DNA from: Candidatus Arcticimaribacter sp.
GTDB taxonomy: Bacteria; Bacteroidota; Bacteroidia; Flavobacteriales; Flavobacteriaceae
NCBI GenBank assembly: GCA_003023645.1
Contig: PXYQ01000002.1
Location: 1 to 45,216 of the forward strand
DNA: 45,216 bases
Direction of reading: 5' to 3'
The notes under the pieces were generated by a model that worked only from the letters and a program-made list of their open reading frames with translations, did no database searches and was not told the origin of the DNA. Made by a program: the position numbers and the translations under genes. Numbering within the stretch: the stretch's first letter is position 1; each line of letters opens with the position of its first letter. Positions 1 through 8,785 of the stretch are shown here, in pieces.

Positions 1-1754
1 ATTTCTACATTACCGACTTGACGCATTTTCTTTTTCCCCTTCTTTTGTTTTTCCAACAGTTTTCGTTTACGAGAAATATCACCACCATAACATTTGGCGG
101 TTACATCTTTACGAACCGCTTTGATGGTTTCTCTAGAAATTATTTTGGCTCCAATAGCAGCTTGTATTGGAATATCGAACTGTTGTCTTGGAATTAGTTG
201 GCGTAATTTCTCACACATTTTCTTTCCAATATTATATGCGTTGTCTGCATGGATCAAAGCCGATAAAGCATCCACTTGACTTCCGTTCAATAGGATATCG
301 ACCTTCACTAGTTTAGAAGGGCGCATTCCAATTGGAGAATAATCGAAAGAGGCATACCCTTTTGAAACAGTTTTTAAACGATCATAAAAATCAAAAACAA
401 TTTCAGCTAAAGGCATATCAAAAGTAAGCTCTACACGTTCGGTTGTCAGATACGTTTGATTGGTAATAACACCTCTTTTTTCGATACAAAGAGACATTAC
501 ATTTCCAACAAAATCTGCTTTGGTTATTATGGAGGCCTTTATAAAAGGCTCTTCAACACGATCTAAAGCCGATGGGTCGGGAAGATCCGATGGATTATTT
601 ACTAGAATTCTATCGGTTACATCTTTTCGGACAAAGGCATGATAGGAAACGTTGGGAACCGTTGTGATAACGGACATATTGAATTCTCGTTCCAAACGCT
701 CTTGAATGATTTCTAAATGCAACATCCCTAGGAATCCACAACGAAAACCAAAACCTAGTGCAGCTGAACTTTCTGGAAGAAAAACAAGAGAAGCATCGTT
801 CAGTTGAAGCTTTTCCATCGAAGAACGAAGCTCTTCGTAATCTTCGGTGTCGACAGGATAAATTCCAGCAAAAACCATGGGTTTTACTTCTTCAAATCCA
901 TCAACAGCGTTTTGGGTAGGGTTGTCTGGGGTAGTAATTGTATCTCCTACTTTTACTTCTTTAGCGTCCTTAATACCGGTGATGAGGTATCCCACATCTC
1001 CAGCTTTAATTATTTTTTTGGGTTCTTGTTTGAGCTTTAAGGTTCCAATTTCATCCACATTATAGGTGTTTTTTGTGGCAATGAATTGAATCTTTTGTCC
1101 TTTAGAAATAGTACCATTCAAAATTCTGAAATAGGTTTCTATTCCTCTAAAGGGATTGTAAACTGAATCGAAAATTAAGGCTTGAAGCGGTTCGTCTGGG
1201 CTTCCTTTTGGATGCGGAACGCGCTCAATAATTGCTGTTAATATTTCTTGAATTCCAAGGCCTACTTTAGCAGAGGCTGGAATAACATCTTCGGGAGCAC
1301 AGCCCAATAAATCGACAATATCATCAGTTACTTCTTCGGGGTTAGCCGAAGGAAGATCGACCTTATTGAGCACTGGAATAATTTCTAAATCATTTTCTAG
1401 CGCAAGGTATAAGTTCGAAATAGTTTGTGCTTGGATGCTTTGTGCAGCATCAACAATAAGCAAAGCTCCTTCGCAAGCAGCAATGGATCGAGAAACCTCG
1501 TAGGAAAAATCGACATGGCCGGGTGTGTCAATCAGGTTCAAGATATATTCTTGTCCTTCATGAATATATTCCATTTGGATTGCATGCGATTTAATGGTAA
1601 TCCCACGCTCACGCTCCAAGTCCATACCGTCTAAGATTTGATCTTGTTTTTCGCGTTCCGTAACAGTTCCAGTAAAATCTAATAGTCGATCTGCTAATGT
1701 ACTTTTCCCATGATCAATGTGGGCAATAATGCAAAAATTTCTGATGTACTTCAT
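1..1754 (-). CDS. lepA: Elongation factor 4 (LepA), 3' end beyond window
   Basis: Ribosome-associated translational GTPase of the LepA/EF4 family, thought to remodel stalled or assembling ribosomes in the cytoplasm. Reading the reverse complement from ATG at 1754 gives an open frame of 584 codons that runs off the window edge. The GTPase motifs are in order: P-loop AHIDHGKST (residues 11-19), switch I GITI (51-54), DTPGH (76-80) and NKVD (130-133). The tail ends in a basic stretch ([20 protein letters not shown]) characteristic of the LepA C-terminal domain. LepA proteins are about 600 residues, so only some 15 residues are missing. A Bacteroidota -7 element lies 27 bp upstream of the start. 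Confidence 0.97.
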   Translation of the reverse strand, partial: MKYIRNFCIIAHIDHGKSTLADRLLDFTGTVTEREKQDQILDGMDLERERGITIKSHAIQMEYIHEGQEYILNLIDTPGHVDFSYEVSRSIAACEGALLIVDAAQSIQAQTISNLYLALENDLEIIPVLNKVDLPSANPEEVTDDIVDLLGCAPEDVIPASAKVGLGIQEILTAIIERVPHPKGSPDEPLQALIFDSVYNPFRGIETYFRILNGTISKGQKIQFIATKNTYNVDEIGTLKLKQEPKKIIKAGDVGYLITGIKDAKEVKVGDTITTPDNPTQNAVDGFEEVKPMVFAGIYPVDTEDYEELRSSMEKLQLNDASLVFLPESSAALGFGFRCGFLGMLHLEIIQERLEREFNMSVITTVPNVSYHAFVRKDVTDRILVNNPSDLPDPSALDRVEEPFIKASIITKADFVGNVMSLCIEKRGVITNQTYLTTERVELTFDMPLAEIVFDFYDRLKTVSKGYASFDYSPIGMRPSKLVKVDILLNGSQVDALSALIHADNAYNIGKKMCEKLRQLIPRQQFDIPIQAAIGAKIISRETIKAVRKDVTAKCYGGDISRKRKLLEKQKKGKKKMRQVGNVE

Positions 1755-1780
1755 AGCGTTTCTTTCCTAAGCTTAAGCCG

Positions 1781-1788
1781 CAAATATA
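1781..1788 (-). promoter_or_regulatory. -7 promoter element of lepA
   Basis: The minus strand reads TATATTTG, an exact match to the Bacteroidota -7 consensus TAnnTTTG, 27 bp upstream of the lepA ATG. I see no clear -33 TTTG at the usual 17-23 bp spacing, so this is a half-match only. Confidence 0.5.
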
Positions 1789-1901
1789 CTTATTTGTCCA
1801 ATGCTTTTTTGCTTTCTCTTGAAATATAGTTTCTTAAAAACCATTTGCTTTTTTAAATAATTGTTATCTTGAATTAGATTTAACCCAATAATCTTATTTT
1901 T

Positions 1902-2489
1902 ATGAAATTAACCATCACACATCAGGAACAATATTCTAGAAGCGAACTCTTGTTAAGATCCATTTTTGGAGTTCTATATATTACCTTACCACACGCATTT
2001 CTTCTCTTTTTTGTAGGCCTCTGGGGGCTTATTTTAAACTTCGTTGCTTTTATTACCGTCGTTTTTACTGGAGAATACCCCAAAAGTATTTTTGAGTTTC
2101 AAGTGCAACTGATGCGCTGGAAGTTACGTGTCAACGCGCGCATATATAATTTGTCTGACGGATACCCTGCATTTGGCCTCTCGGGTACAGATGAGGAATA
2201 CACACAATTAGAAGTACCTTATCCTGAACAAATAAGCAGAAGTTTGGTTTTGCTACGATTCTTCTTTGGTGTCATTTTTGTTGGAATCCCGCATGGATTT
2301 GTTTTATACTTTAGAAACATAATAGGCGTATTCATTTCTTTTTTCGCATTGTTTGCTGTGCTCTTTACAGGAGAATATCCAAAGAGTTGGCACCGTTTTA
2401 TTGTTGGCACTATGCGCTGGCAATTTCGAGTTGGAATTTATTTAGCCTACTTGTCAGATGACTATCCTCCGTTTACTGGAGAAGCCTAA
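1902..2489 (+). CDS. DUF4389 membrane protein with two tandem copies of the domain
   Basis: Membrane protein of 195 residues of unknown function. It is built of two clearly homologous halves: residues 12-92 and 102-182 share SRS..LLR..FGV, a PHxF turn, FTGEYPKS, MRWxxRV and LSDxYPxF, in the same order and spacing. Each half has two hydrophobic segments, so about four membrane passes are expected. The repeated unit resembles DUF4389 as known in other bacteria. It is followed after 24 bp by the DUF4870-like gene and then by an M48 protease in the same direction, suggesting one transcription unit. The family assignment is from recognition of the motif pattern; the duplication is directly visible. 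Confidence 0.85.
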   Translation: MKLTITHQEQYSRSELLLRSIFGVLYITLPHAFLLFFVGLWGLILNFVAFITVVFTGEYPKSIFEFQVQLMRWKLRVNARIYNLSDGYPAFGLSGTDEEYTQLEVPYPEQISRSLVLLRFFFGVIFVGIPHGFVLYFRNIIGVFISFFALFAVLFTGEYPKSWHRFIVGTMRWQFRVGIYLAYLSDDYPPFTGEA

Positions 2490-2513
2490 CTCATTTATTT
2501 TTAAAACAGAAAA

Positions 2514-3035
2514 ATGTCTATAACCTACATTCCACTTCCGCAACCAGAAGAACTTACTTCACGCGAAAAAGAAGACGCAATGGGCGCCTATTTAATGATG
2601 TTTGCCGCTTTTGCTGTAAGCATCCCTTTACCTATTGTCAATTTGATTGCTGCAATAATTTACTTCTATATCAACAGAAAAAAAAGCCGTTATATTCATT
2701 TTCATTGCCTTCAATCCCTACTGTCTCAATTGCCAACAACCCTTATAAATTGGGGTATGCTCTACTGGGCACTACAAATTTTCTTATTCGATAACGTAGA
2801 GATCAACGACTACTTTTACGCCTATCTCGGTTTTATGATTTTGGCCAACCTCATCTATTTTACGTTCAGTATTGTTGCAGCCATTCGAGCAAGAAAGGGT
2901 GTTTTTATGTACTTTATTTTCTTTGGTTCTTTTGCCTATAATCGTGTGTATTCCTCCAAGAACACCTTGTTTTATGATAATGAAGAACGCCACGAAAAAA
3001 CAACACAGCAACTCAATAAACCTCCATTCGAATGA
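2514..3035 (+). CDS. DUF4870-like small integral membrane protein
   Basis: Membrane protein of 173 residues with four predicted hydrophobic segments (about 25-50, 72-90, 103-125 and 128-145). The stretch between the first two, with RKKSRYIHFHCLQSLLSQ, is typical of the DUF4870/Tic20-like fold, where a charged loop leads into a His/Gln-containing helix. Function is unknown. The stop codon overlaps the start of the following metalloprotease in an ATGA, so the two are probably translationally coupled. Confidence 0.75.
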   Translation: MSITYIPLPQPEELTSREKEDAMGAYLMMFAAFAVSIPLPIVNLIAAIIYFYINRKKSRYIHFHCLQSLLSQLPTTLINWGMLYWALQIFLFDNVEINDYFYAYLGFMILANLIYFTFSIVAAIRARKGVFMYFIFFGSFAYNRVYSSKNTLFYDNEERHEKTTQQLNKPPFE

Positions 3036-3859
3036 AGCAAAAGATCGTAAAAGATTTGATTAAAATCCTGTTCCTTTTCGGAGGGATTTTTGCATTTTTC
3101 TATGTTGGATTACAGTTGTTGTCTGAGGATAAGAAGAATAGTTGGCTGTATTCTGGCGATGAAGCGAAGCTCATTTCCTATGAGCAAGAAATCAAATTAG
3201 GGAATCTTATTGATGAATATTTAATAGATACAGATGAAACGATTTTGCTGCAAAATGAATTAATCGATTCGGTCGTTTGGGCAGTTCGTTCGCGTTTAGA
3301 AAAACAAATTATAATGTCAGAGTATGATTACAAAATCGTAGTCGTCGATGATGATCTGGTCAATGCATTTACAATCCCAGGAGGAAGGATTTATATTTAC
3401 AAAGGTTTGTTTGAGTTTTGCGAATCTGCGGAACAACTTGCAGCTGTTTTGGCACATGAGATAGGCCATGTAGAAAAGCGTCATTCGGTTTCTAAACTCA
3501 TTAAAGAATTTGGACTCAAAATTTTATTTTCGATTGTAACTGGGGGCGATACTATTTTGCTTGGTGAACTATGGGAAAGCACCGTTTCTAGCGCTTTTGA
3601 CCGTTCCAATGAAAAAGAAGCAGATCAATATGCAATGGAATTGTTGGAGCGTGCTAAAATAGTACCAACAGCGATAGCTTCTTTTTTTAGAAAATTAAAT
3701 CGTGAAGAATTGGATTACAACGAGAATATGGAATTTCTAATGACCCACCCGCACAACAATTCAAGAATAAAGGCATCCTTAAGCTACGAAACAGCAGGAA
3801 ATTTTGAAGCTCAAGACTTTGATATTGATTGGAAGCGAGTTAAAGAAGCTTTGAAGTAA
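3032..3859 (+). CDS. M48 family zinc metalloprotease
   Basis: Zinc-dependent peptidase related to the BepA/Oma1/HtpX group (M48), 275 residues. An N-terminal hydrophobic segment (about 10-30) acts as signal anchor, placing the catalytic domain in the periplasm. The zinc-binding helix is AHEIGH with H132, E133 and H136, and the third ligand is probably E184 in the ExxAD motif (NEKEADQYA). The preceding NAFTIPGGRIYIYKG strand (101-115) is the usual substrate-binding edge. The protein lacks the TPR domain of BepA. It overlaps the upstream membrane gene by 4 bp (ATGA), so it may work with, or on, the DUF4870/DUF4389 membrane proteins; that link is inference. Confidence 0.92.
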   Translation: MKQKIVKDLIKILFLFGGIFAFFYVGLQLLSEDKKNSWLYSGDEAKLISYEQEIKLGNLIDEYLIDTDETILLQNELIDSVVWAVRSRLEKQIIMSEYDYKIVVVDDDLVNAFTIPGGRIYIYKGLFEFCESAEQLAAVLAHEIGHVEKRHSVSKLIKEFGLKILFSIVTGGDTILLGELWESTVSSAFDRSNEKEADQYAMELLERAKIVPTAIASFFRKLNREELDYNENMEFLMTHPHNNSRIKASLSYETAGNFEAQDFDIDWKRVKEALK

Positions 3860-3871
3860 AACAACAAAGAG

Positions 3872-4741
3872 ATGCGAAACATTATAGCTGGATTAAGAAT
3901 ATTATTGGGGATAACCTTCCTTTTTTCGGCTTACACCAAATTTGTTGGCCCTGGTTTTTTTGAAATAACCTTAATGGATCAAGGATTAGCATCCGACCGT
4001 TTTATTGCTGCACAGCTAGCCCGATTTTTTATTGGGTTGGAATTTGCTCTAGGAATTTTAATGCTACTTCCTTTTTACACCAAAAAATTAATGATTGCCT
4101 CTCTACTTCTTTTGGGAGGCTTTACACTACATTTAGTCTATTTGTGGAGTATAGGCGACACCGAAAATTGCGGCTGTTTTGGCGAGATGATATCGATGAC
4201 ACCAGTAGAGTCAATTATAAAAAACATAGTCTTTATTGGAATTTCTGCATTTCTTTTTTGGAAAACACCCAAGGATATACGCTCGATAAAGCCAGCATTT
4301 TTATCAGTAGGACTTATTATTGCAAGTATGTGGCTACTACTCCCACTGCCAGATCACAGCGAATTTCCTTTTCAAAAATTCACCCAGTTTGAGTATGCAG
4401 GTCGAGTAGATCTGGCTGCTGGAGAAAAAACCGTGGCAATTTTTAATTTGGACTGTGAACACTGTCAAGAAGCTGCAACCCAATTGGCCGAACTGGAGCG
4501 CGCGAGCACCAACTTCCCGAAGCTATACGTTTTGTTTTATCAAGAAGGAAGCACTACAGTTTCGGAATTTGAACAACTCACAACGTCTGCTTATCCAAAC
4601 GCTTTTATCGATATGAATACATTTTTTGATTTAATCGGGAATTCTCCCCCTCGAATTTACCACCTAAAAGCAGGAAAAGTTGAAGCGATCTGGGATGAAG
4701 ATTTTGTTTCTCATTACCAAGAAACGTTTGAATTGAACTAG
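3872..4741 (+). CDS. MauE/DoxX-like membrane protein with thioredoxin-like C-terminal domain
   Basis: A protein of 289 residues in two parts. Residues 1-150 form a four-helix MauE/DoxX-type membrane domain with the redox pair CGCFG (C100, C102) at the end of a helix, as in quinone- or thioredoxin-coupled DoxX-like proteins. After a last membrane segment (about 143-160) comes a periplasmic thioredoxin-like domain with strand VAIFNLD and active-site pair C195-E-H-C198. Such fusions are common in Bacteroidota and are thought to move electrons to or from periplasmic dithiols. The gene starts 12 bp after the M48 protease and is probably in the same operon. The exact redox partner is not evident. 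Confidence 0.82.
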   Translation: MRNIIAGLRILLGITFLFSAYTKFVGPGFFEITLMDQGLASDRFIAAQLARFFIGLEFALGILMLLPFYTKKLMIASLLLLGGFTLHLVYLWSIGDTENCGCFGEMISMTPVESIIKNIVFIGISAFLFWKTPKDIRSIKPAFLSVGLIIASMWLLLPLPDHSEFPFQKFTQFEYAGRVDLAAGEKTVAIFNLDCEHCQEAATQLAELERASTNFPKLYVLFYQEGSTTVSEFEQLTTSAYPNAFIDMNTFFDLIGNSPPRIYHLKAGKVEAIWDEDFVSHYQETFELN

Positions 4742-4767
4742 GGTGTATAGAAAACCTAGGTTTTACG

Positions 4768-4775
4768 TACTTTTG
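4768..4775 (+). promoter_or_regulatory. -7 element upstream of dusB
   Basis: TACTTTTG matches TAnnTTTG 16 bp before the TTG start of dusB. No -33 motif is seen at normal spacing, so the call is weak. If it is used, the leader is only about ten bases long. Confidence 0.35.
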
Positions 4776-4791
4776 TAAAAAATTTCACGCT

Positions 4792-5784
4792 TTGGTAAAA
4801 ATTGGTGACATCGAACTCAGTGACTTTCCGCTTCTTCTTGCACCCATGGAAGACGTTAGCGACCCTCCTTTTCGAGCCCTGTGCAAGGAACATGGAGCAG
4901 ACGTAGTTTACACCGAATTCATTTCGAGTGAAGGTCTGATTCGTGACGCCGCTAAGAGTGTCATGAAACTTGACATTTACGAAAAAGAGCGCCCCGTTGG
5001 GATTCAGATTTTTGGTGCAAACGAAGAATCAATGCTTCGATCTGTAGAAATTGTTGAAGCATCTAAGCCCGATATTATTGACATCAATTTTGGATGTCCA
5101 GTTAAGAAAGTAGTGAGTAAAGGAGCAGGAGCAGGTATTTTGAGAGACATTCCCTTAATGGTTCGCTTGACTAAAGTAATGGCAGAACACACCAACCTTC
5201 CCATTACGGTAAAAACACGTTTGGGCTGGGATCACGATTCTATAAAAATTGTTGAGGTAGCCGAACGCTTGCAAGACGCCGGAGCAAAAGCCATCTCGAT
5301 TCACGGGAGAACTCGTGCTCAAATGTATAAAGGCGATGCCGATTGGCGTCCTATAGCTGAAGTTAAAAACAACCAACGCATGCATATTCCTATTTTCGGA
5401 AATGGCGATGTTGACAGCCCCGAAAAAGCAATAGAAATGCGCGATCAATATGGTTTAGACGGTGCTATGATTGGAAGAGCAAGTATTGGAAACCCTTGGT
5501 TTTTTAATCAAGTAAAGCATTTTATGAAAACGGGAACTCACTTAGCTCCACCATCCATTGTAGAGCGAGTAGATGCTGCCCGTAGGCATTTGGAAATGGC
5601 AATTGATTGGAAAGGGGAAGTTTTGGGTGTTTTAGAAACGCGCAGACATTATACAAACTACTTCAAAGGAATTCCCCATTTTAAAGAATACCGAACCCGA
5701 ATGGTAACCTCGAACGCATCGGTAGATGTCTTTGCCGCTCTAGCTGATGTTGAGGCCAACTGGGGTGATTATGAAATGGTTTAA
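4792..5784 (+). CDS. dusB: tRNA-dihydrouridine synthase B (TTG start)
   Basis: Flavin-dependent enzyme that reduces specific uridines in the D-loop of tRNA. The product is 330 residues, normal for DusB. The TIM-barrel signature DINFGCPVKKV (97-107) contains the catalytic C102, and the FMN-binding segments APMEDVSDPPFR (17-28), KTRLGWD, IHGRTRAQMYKG and FGNGDV/GAMIGRASIGNPW follow in the expected order. The only start that keeps the conserved N-terminus is TTG at 4792; no in-frame ATG lies between it and the -7 element. The stop codon interlocks with the stop of the convergent permease gene over TTAA at 5781-5784. Confidence 0.95.
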   Translation: MVKIGDIELSDFPLLLAPMEDVSDPPFRALCKEHGADVVYTEFISSEGLIRDAAKSVMKLDIYEKERPVGIQIFGANEESMLRSVEIVEASKPDIIDINFGCPVKKVVSKGAGAGILRDIPLMVRLTKVMAEHTNLPITVKTRLGWDHDSIKIVEVAERLQDAGAKAISIHGRTRAQMYKGDADWRPIAEVKNNQRMHIPIFGNGDVDSPEKAIEMRDQYGLDGAMIGRASIGNPWFFNQVKHFMKTGTHLAPPSIVERVDAARRHLEMAIDWKGEVLGVLETRRHYTNYFKGIPHFKEYRTRMVTSNASVDVFAALADVEANWGDYEMV

Positions 5785-6983
5785 AGCAACTTAATTCTTT
5801 TCCCTACCTGGGCAGTAGCCCACGCCGAGGCAAGACCCCCTAGCACAAGAAGTAACAGCAATACCATCGCTACGTTTTGAAGCTCCAAACGAACGGGATA
5901 TGGGAAATTGGTTCCAGGAACATAAAGAAAAGGGAAATAGCGCTGAAGGAGTACTAGAGTTGTGCCTAATAAAATCCCAAGGCCACCGCCAACCCAACTG
6001 ATCATTCCGCCCAAGTAAAAGAAAATTAAACGAATTTCTTTAGGCTGTACACCAAGAGCGTACAGCACCTTCAATTGGGGTCTTTTTTCTAAAATCATCA
6101 TGATCAAAGCACCGACGACATTAAAAAGCGCAATGATGATTACCAAGGTAAAAATCAAATAGATTGCCATTTGCTCGGTATTGAGCATCTTGAAAAGCGC
6201 CGCATTGAGCTCCGTTCTGGAACGTATGCGTATGGGTGTTTTGAGTAAAGCTTGAAGCTGTTCTTCGAGTTGCTTTCGATTTAAACTGGGGTCAACTTTT
6301 AGCTCTAGTGAACTATATACATTTCCCTTTCGTTGAAAAAGATCGCGCGCAAACGACAGGTTTGAGAACATGTATTTTTTGTCGAGCTCTTCGCTAACAC
6401 TATATATTCCAGATACTAAGGCCGTTTTATTGATAAAAGGTTCTTTGAGTTGGGTTGCACTTGCCGATCTTTTGGGAACCGTAAGCACTAAAAAATCGTT
6501 GTAATCGTAAACGCCTAAACTTAATACTTGGGCTACTCCGCCACCAATCACAACCTCATCAAGCTCCTTGGAAAACCAAGCACCACTGCTTAAAAAACGA
6601 TCACTTTCTATTACTTTTTGATAGGTCGAATCAACTCCCTTGAGATAAACAACATGGTTTTTATCTCGGTAATTCAAAAACACTTTGTCTTCTATAATTC
6701 CAGAAACAGCAAAAATACCATCCAGTTGTTTTATAGAAGCCAGGGCTACCGAATCTACTTCAAGAACTTTTCCTTGAACAGCTTCAACTCGAAAATCAGG
6801 ATCGAATACATTAGAAAAAGAAAGGCCAAAATCTTTGAGACCTGTAAAAGCAGAGAGGACAATTAACAAGGCTGCAGTAGCAATTAGAACTACCGAAAGG
6901 GCAATGTAATTGATGATATTGATTACACTTTGTTTGCTTCTAGTGAAGAAATATCGGGAGGCTATGTACAGGGGGAAGCGCAC
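5781..6983 (-). CDS. FtsX/LolC-LolE-like ABC transporter permease
   Basis: Inner-membrane permease of the MacB/LolCDE type, 400 residues, probably part of a lipoprotein-releasing or similar extracytoplasmic ABC machine. One transmembrane helix lies near the N-terminus (about 18-47), a large periplasmic domain follows (about 48-265), and three more helices lie at about 273-297, 318-345 and 370-392, the usual FtsX layout. The N-terminal RYFFTRSKQSVINIINYI is typical of LolE-like proteins of Bacteroidota. The start is GTG at 6983, four bases after the rbfA stop, so it is co-transcribed with rbfA; this rbfA-LolE order is frequent in flavobacteria. The ATPase subunit is not in the window. Confidence 0.88.
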   Translation of the reverse strand: MRFPLYIASRYFFTRSKQSVINIINYIALSVVLIATAALLIVLSAFTGLKDFGLSFSNVFDPDFRVEAVQGKVLEVDSVALASIKQLDGIFAVSGIIEDKVFLNYRDKNHVVYLKGVDSTYQKVIESDRFLSSGAWFSKELDEVVIGGGVAQVLSLGVYDYNDFLVLTVPKRSASATQLKEPFINKTALVSGIYSVSEELDKKYMFSNLSFARDLFQRKGNVYSSLELKVDPSLNRKQLEEQLQALLKTPIRIRSRTELNAALFKMLNTEQMAIYLIFTLVIIIALFNVVGALIMMILEKRPQLKVLYALGVQPKEIRLIFFYLGGMISWVGGGLGILLGTTLVLLQRYFPFLYVPGTNFPYPVRLELQNVAMVLLLLLVLGGLASAWATAQVGKRIKLL

Positions 6984-6987
6984 AAGG

Positions 6988-7380
6988 TTATCTTTTTTTA
7001 CGAGGAATTAAGCCCTCAGGATTTTTTATGGGATCGTTGGTCGCGGTTAAAGCCTCATCAATTTTTTCGATATAATCCAGAGAATCGTCCAAGTAAAAAA
7101 CAAGTTCAGGAACTTTTCGTAATTGATTTTTCATTAATCGCGCGAGGTCATGCTTTACCTGAAAACTGTTCGATTGAATTCCTTCGAGCACTTCAAGTGC
7201 TTTGGCAGGAGGGAACAAGCTCAAGTATATTTTGGCAATGGAAAGGTCAACCGTTACGGCAACTTTGGTAACTGAAATCAAAAGATTAGAGACTCCTTCT
7301 TTACGAACGGCTCCCTGAAGCATTTGAGCAATTTCTTGTTGCAATAAGGTTGCGATTTTCTTTTGTCTCGGACTTTCCAT
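6988..7380 (-). CDS. rbfA: 30S ribosome-binding factor A
   Basis: Small KH-fold protein (130 residues) that binds the 30S subunit and helps late 16S rRNA maturation and cold adaptation. The N-terminal helix ESPRQKKIATLLQQEIAQML, the strand VTKVAVTVDLSIAKIYLSLFP and the tail helix with PELVFYLDDSLDYIEKIDEAL match RbfA along its whole length. ATG at 7380 gives the usual length. It is the first gene of a two-gene unit with the permease downstream. Confidence 0.95.
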   Translation of the reverse strand: MESPRQKKIATLLQQEIAQMLQGAVRKEGVSNLLISVTKVAVTVDLSIAKIYLSLFPPAKALEVLEGIQSNSFQVKHDLARLMKNQLRKVPELVFYLDDSLDYIEKIDEALTATNDPIKNPEGLIPRKKR

Positions 7381-7466
7381 AAGTTTGAATATTGTGTAAA
7401 ATTAAGGATATTTGTTGGGATGCAGTCCTCAAACACAAAGTATACCACTTAAAACAAGCAATTGAT

Positions 7467-7988
7467 ATGATAAAAATTTCTAAAACCCTATGCACAACAT
7501 TTTTTTTGTTTCTTATTTTTTCTGCTTTTGGGCAGCAAGATCAAGAAATTATAGCCCAGCTTATTTTTAAAAAGACAAATCAATTGCGACAAGCCAAAGG
7601 CCTAGTCCCATTTAAAAAACTAGACAGCTTAGACCAGATAGCTCAGTATCACAGCGACAATATGGTTCAAAAAAAGTTTTATTCTCATACTGATCACGAA
7701 GGTTTGAGCCCAGTAGAGCGGGCCGAAAAGTTTAACATTCAAGCTTGGAGAAGAATCGGAAACCGCTTTGTTGGGATTGCAGAAAACATTGCTCAGGTAC
7801 CCTGGTTCGAAAATGTAACGAAATGTGGAGATACTCGATCGAACGAAGCCATAGCCGAATGCTTGGTTCAGGGTTGGAAAAGTAGCCCGCCCCACTATAA
7901 AAACATCTTGGGAGATTATGTGTATTTAGGTGTAGGAATTCGTTTTAATACCGACCTAATGGGTTTTGCAACGCAGAATTTTAGATAG
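7467..7988 (+). CDS. Secreted CAP-domain (SCP/PR-1-like) protein
   Basis: Secreted protein of 173 residues with one CAP domain. The frame is open 25 codons further upstream, but ATG at 7467 directly begins a signal peptide (MIKISKTLCTTFFLFLIFSAFG, cleavage near GQQ), so it is preferred. CAP hallmarks are AQYHSDNM and FYSHTDHEGLSPVERAEKF (first conserved His and Glu), AENIAQ, and a C-terminal HYKNILGDYVYLGVGI block. Bacterial CAP proteins have no settled enzymatic role. The stop lies one base from the stop of the convergent DUF2452 gene. Confidence 0.88.
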   Translation: MIKISKTLCTTFFLFLIFSAFGQQDQEIIAQLIFKKTNQLRQAKGLVPFKKLDSLDQIAQYHSDNMVQKKFYSHTDHEGLSPVERAEKFNIQAWRRIGNRFVGIAENIAQVPWFENVTKCGDTRSNEAIAECLVQGWKSSPPHYKNILGDYVYLGVGIRFNTDLMGFATQNFR

Positions 7989-7989
7989 T

Positions 7990-8388
7990 CTAGAGGCGTT
8001 CCCACTTATAGTCTCCGTTTAGACGGAAAGACCCCAGATGTGTTTTCTTCCAACTGTTGGGTTCTATAAGTGATAAAAAAGACTCTTTGGCTCCTTCATA
8101 CAGATGATAGGTTTCGCCAACTATGGGTTCGAATTTGAATTTAGCGGAGTAAACCATTTGAGTATCGGAAGCTAAATCGACAAAGTTTTTGATTTTGCTC
8201 TGCAGGTCTGCAAGCTCCGCTTGGAATTGTTTAGTAACCCGATCAACTCCCTTTTTTTTAAACGAATCTACGTTAGGAATACTGATTACAGGACTGCTGT
8301 TGCTTATTGCGTAGGGCAATAATTTTGCAATGTATTCTTCATTTTTTTCGTCCCATGCGACATTATCTGGTTTTTTCGACGATTTCAT
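7990..8388 (-). CDS. DUF2452 domain protein
   Basis: Soluble protein of 132 residues with the DUF2452 pattern: an N-terminal KPDNVAWDEKNEEYI, the SSPVISIPN loop, and the C-terminal FEPIVGETYHLYE ... WKKTHLGSFRLNGDYKWE. The family is common in Bacteroidota and its function is unknown, though the YHLYE/W-rich end suggests ligand binding. ATG at 8388 is chosen over a TTG two codons upstream. A good promoter match lies just upstream. Confidence 0.88.
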   Translation of the reverse strand: MKSSKKPDNVAWDEKNEEYIAKLLPYAISNSSPVISIPNVDSFKKKGVDRVTKQFQAELADLQSKIKNFVDLASDTQMVYSAKFKFEPIVGETYHLYEGAKESFLSLIEPNSWKKTHLGSFRLNGDYKWERL

Positions 8389-8403
8389 CTTCAAGCGTTT
8401 ACT

Positions 8404-8435
8404 GCAAAAATAGGCTTCTTCCTTTGTCTAGCCAA
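8404..8435 (-). promoter_or_regulatory. Promoter of the DUF2452 gene
   Basis: On the minus strand TTG (plus 8433-8435), a 20-bp spacer and TATTTTTG (plus 8404-8411) form a complete Bacteroidota promoter (TTG-N17-23-TAnnTTTG), ending 15 bp before the ATG at 8388. Confidence 0.6.
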
Positions 8436-8510
8436 TTTTCTTCTGATAACATTCGTGAAGAAAAACTTTAAATAATTGCATTTAAAAGGAAGAAAAAATA
8501 ATTATTGTGT

Positions 8511-8518
8511 TAATTTTG
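8511..8518 (+). promoter_or_regulatory. -7 element of the tRNA gene
   Basis: TAATTTTG matches TAnnTTTG 31 bp upstream of the first tRNA base. No convincing -33 element is seen. Confidence 0.45.
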
Positions 8519-8549
8519 CAGCATGCTAGCAAATTCGTTTGTTTAAGCA

Positions 8550-8623
8550 GGTCCTATAGCTCAGTTGGTTAGAGTAGCTGACTCATAATCAGTTGGTCCC
8601 TGGTTCGAGCCCAGGTGGGACCA
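8550..8623 (+). tRNA. tRNA with anticodon CAU (tRNA-Met or lysidine-modified tRNA-Ile2)
   Basis: A 74-base cloverleaf. Acceptor GGTCCTA pairs with TGGGACC (one G-T pair), T8 A9 are present, the D stem is GCTC/GAGT, the anticodon stem GCTGA/TCAGT holds loop CTCATAA with anticodon CAT, and the T stem is CCTGG/CCAGG with loop TTCGAGC. The discriminator is A; CCA is not encoded. A CAT anticodon means elongator Met or, after lysidine modification by TilS, Ile decoding AUA. The C4-G69 and C5-G68 pairs and the ACTCATAATC context resemble tRNA-Ile2 rather than elongator tRNA-Met of E. coli, so Ile2 is somewhat favoured. It is not the initiator because the first pair is a standard G-C. Confidence 0.9.
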
Positions 8624-8648
8624 CAAAAGAAGAGATAACTCTTTTTGG

Positions 8649-8680
8649 AAGCCTTTACATTTTGTAGAGGCTTTTTTGTT
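8649..8680 (+). terminator. Intrinsic terminator after the tRNA
   Basis: AAGCCTTTAC and GTAGAGGCTT form a ten-pair stem (one G-T) around a short T-rich loop, followed by TTTTTTGTTTT. It lies 25 bases past the tRNA. Confidence 0.8.
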
Positions 8681-8753
8681 TTCTGGTGAGAAGTTTATCC
8701 GCAGTATGCGGGAGCCCAGGTGGGACCACAAAAAAAGAGACAACTCTTTTTGG

Positions 8754-8785
8754 AAGCCTTTACATTTTGTAGAGGCTTTTTTGTT
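8754..8785 (+). terminator. Second copy of the tRNA terminator
   Basis: Same stem-loop and T-tract as the terminator 105 bases upstream, carried in the second tandem repeat. Confidence 0.75.

Noticed and set aside
6930-7271. A 113-codon plus-strand frame across rbfA and the permease
   Set aside because: Antisense to two well-supported genes; no signal or family.
8561-8743. Minus-strand frame with SLLLWSHLGS repeats
   Set aside because: It is the antisense translation of the tRNA gene and its repeated 3' end, a common false gene.
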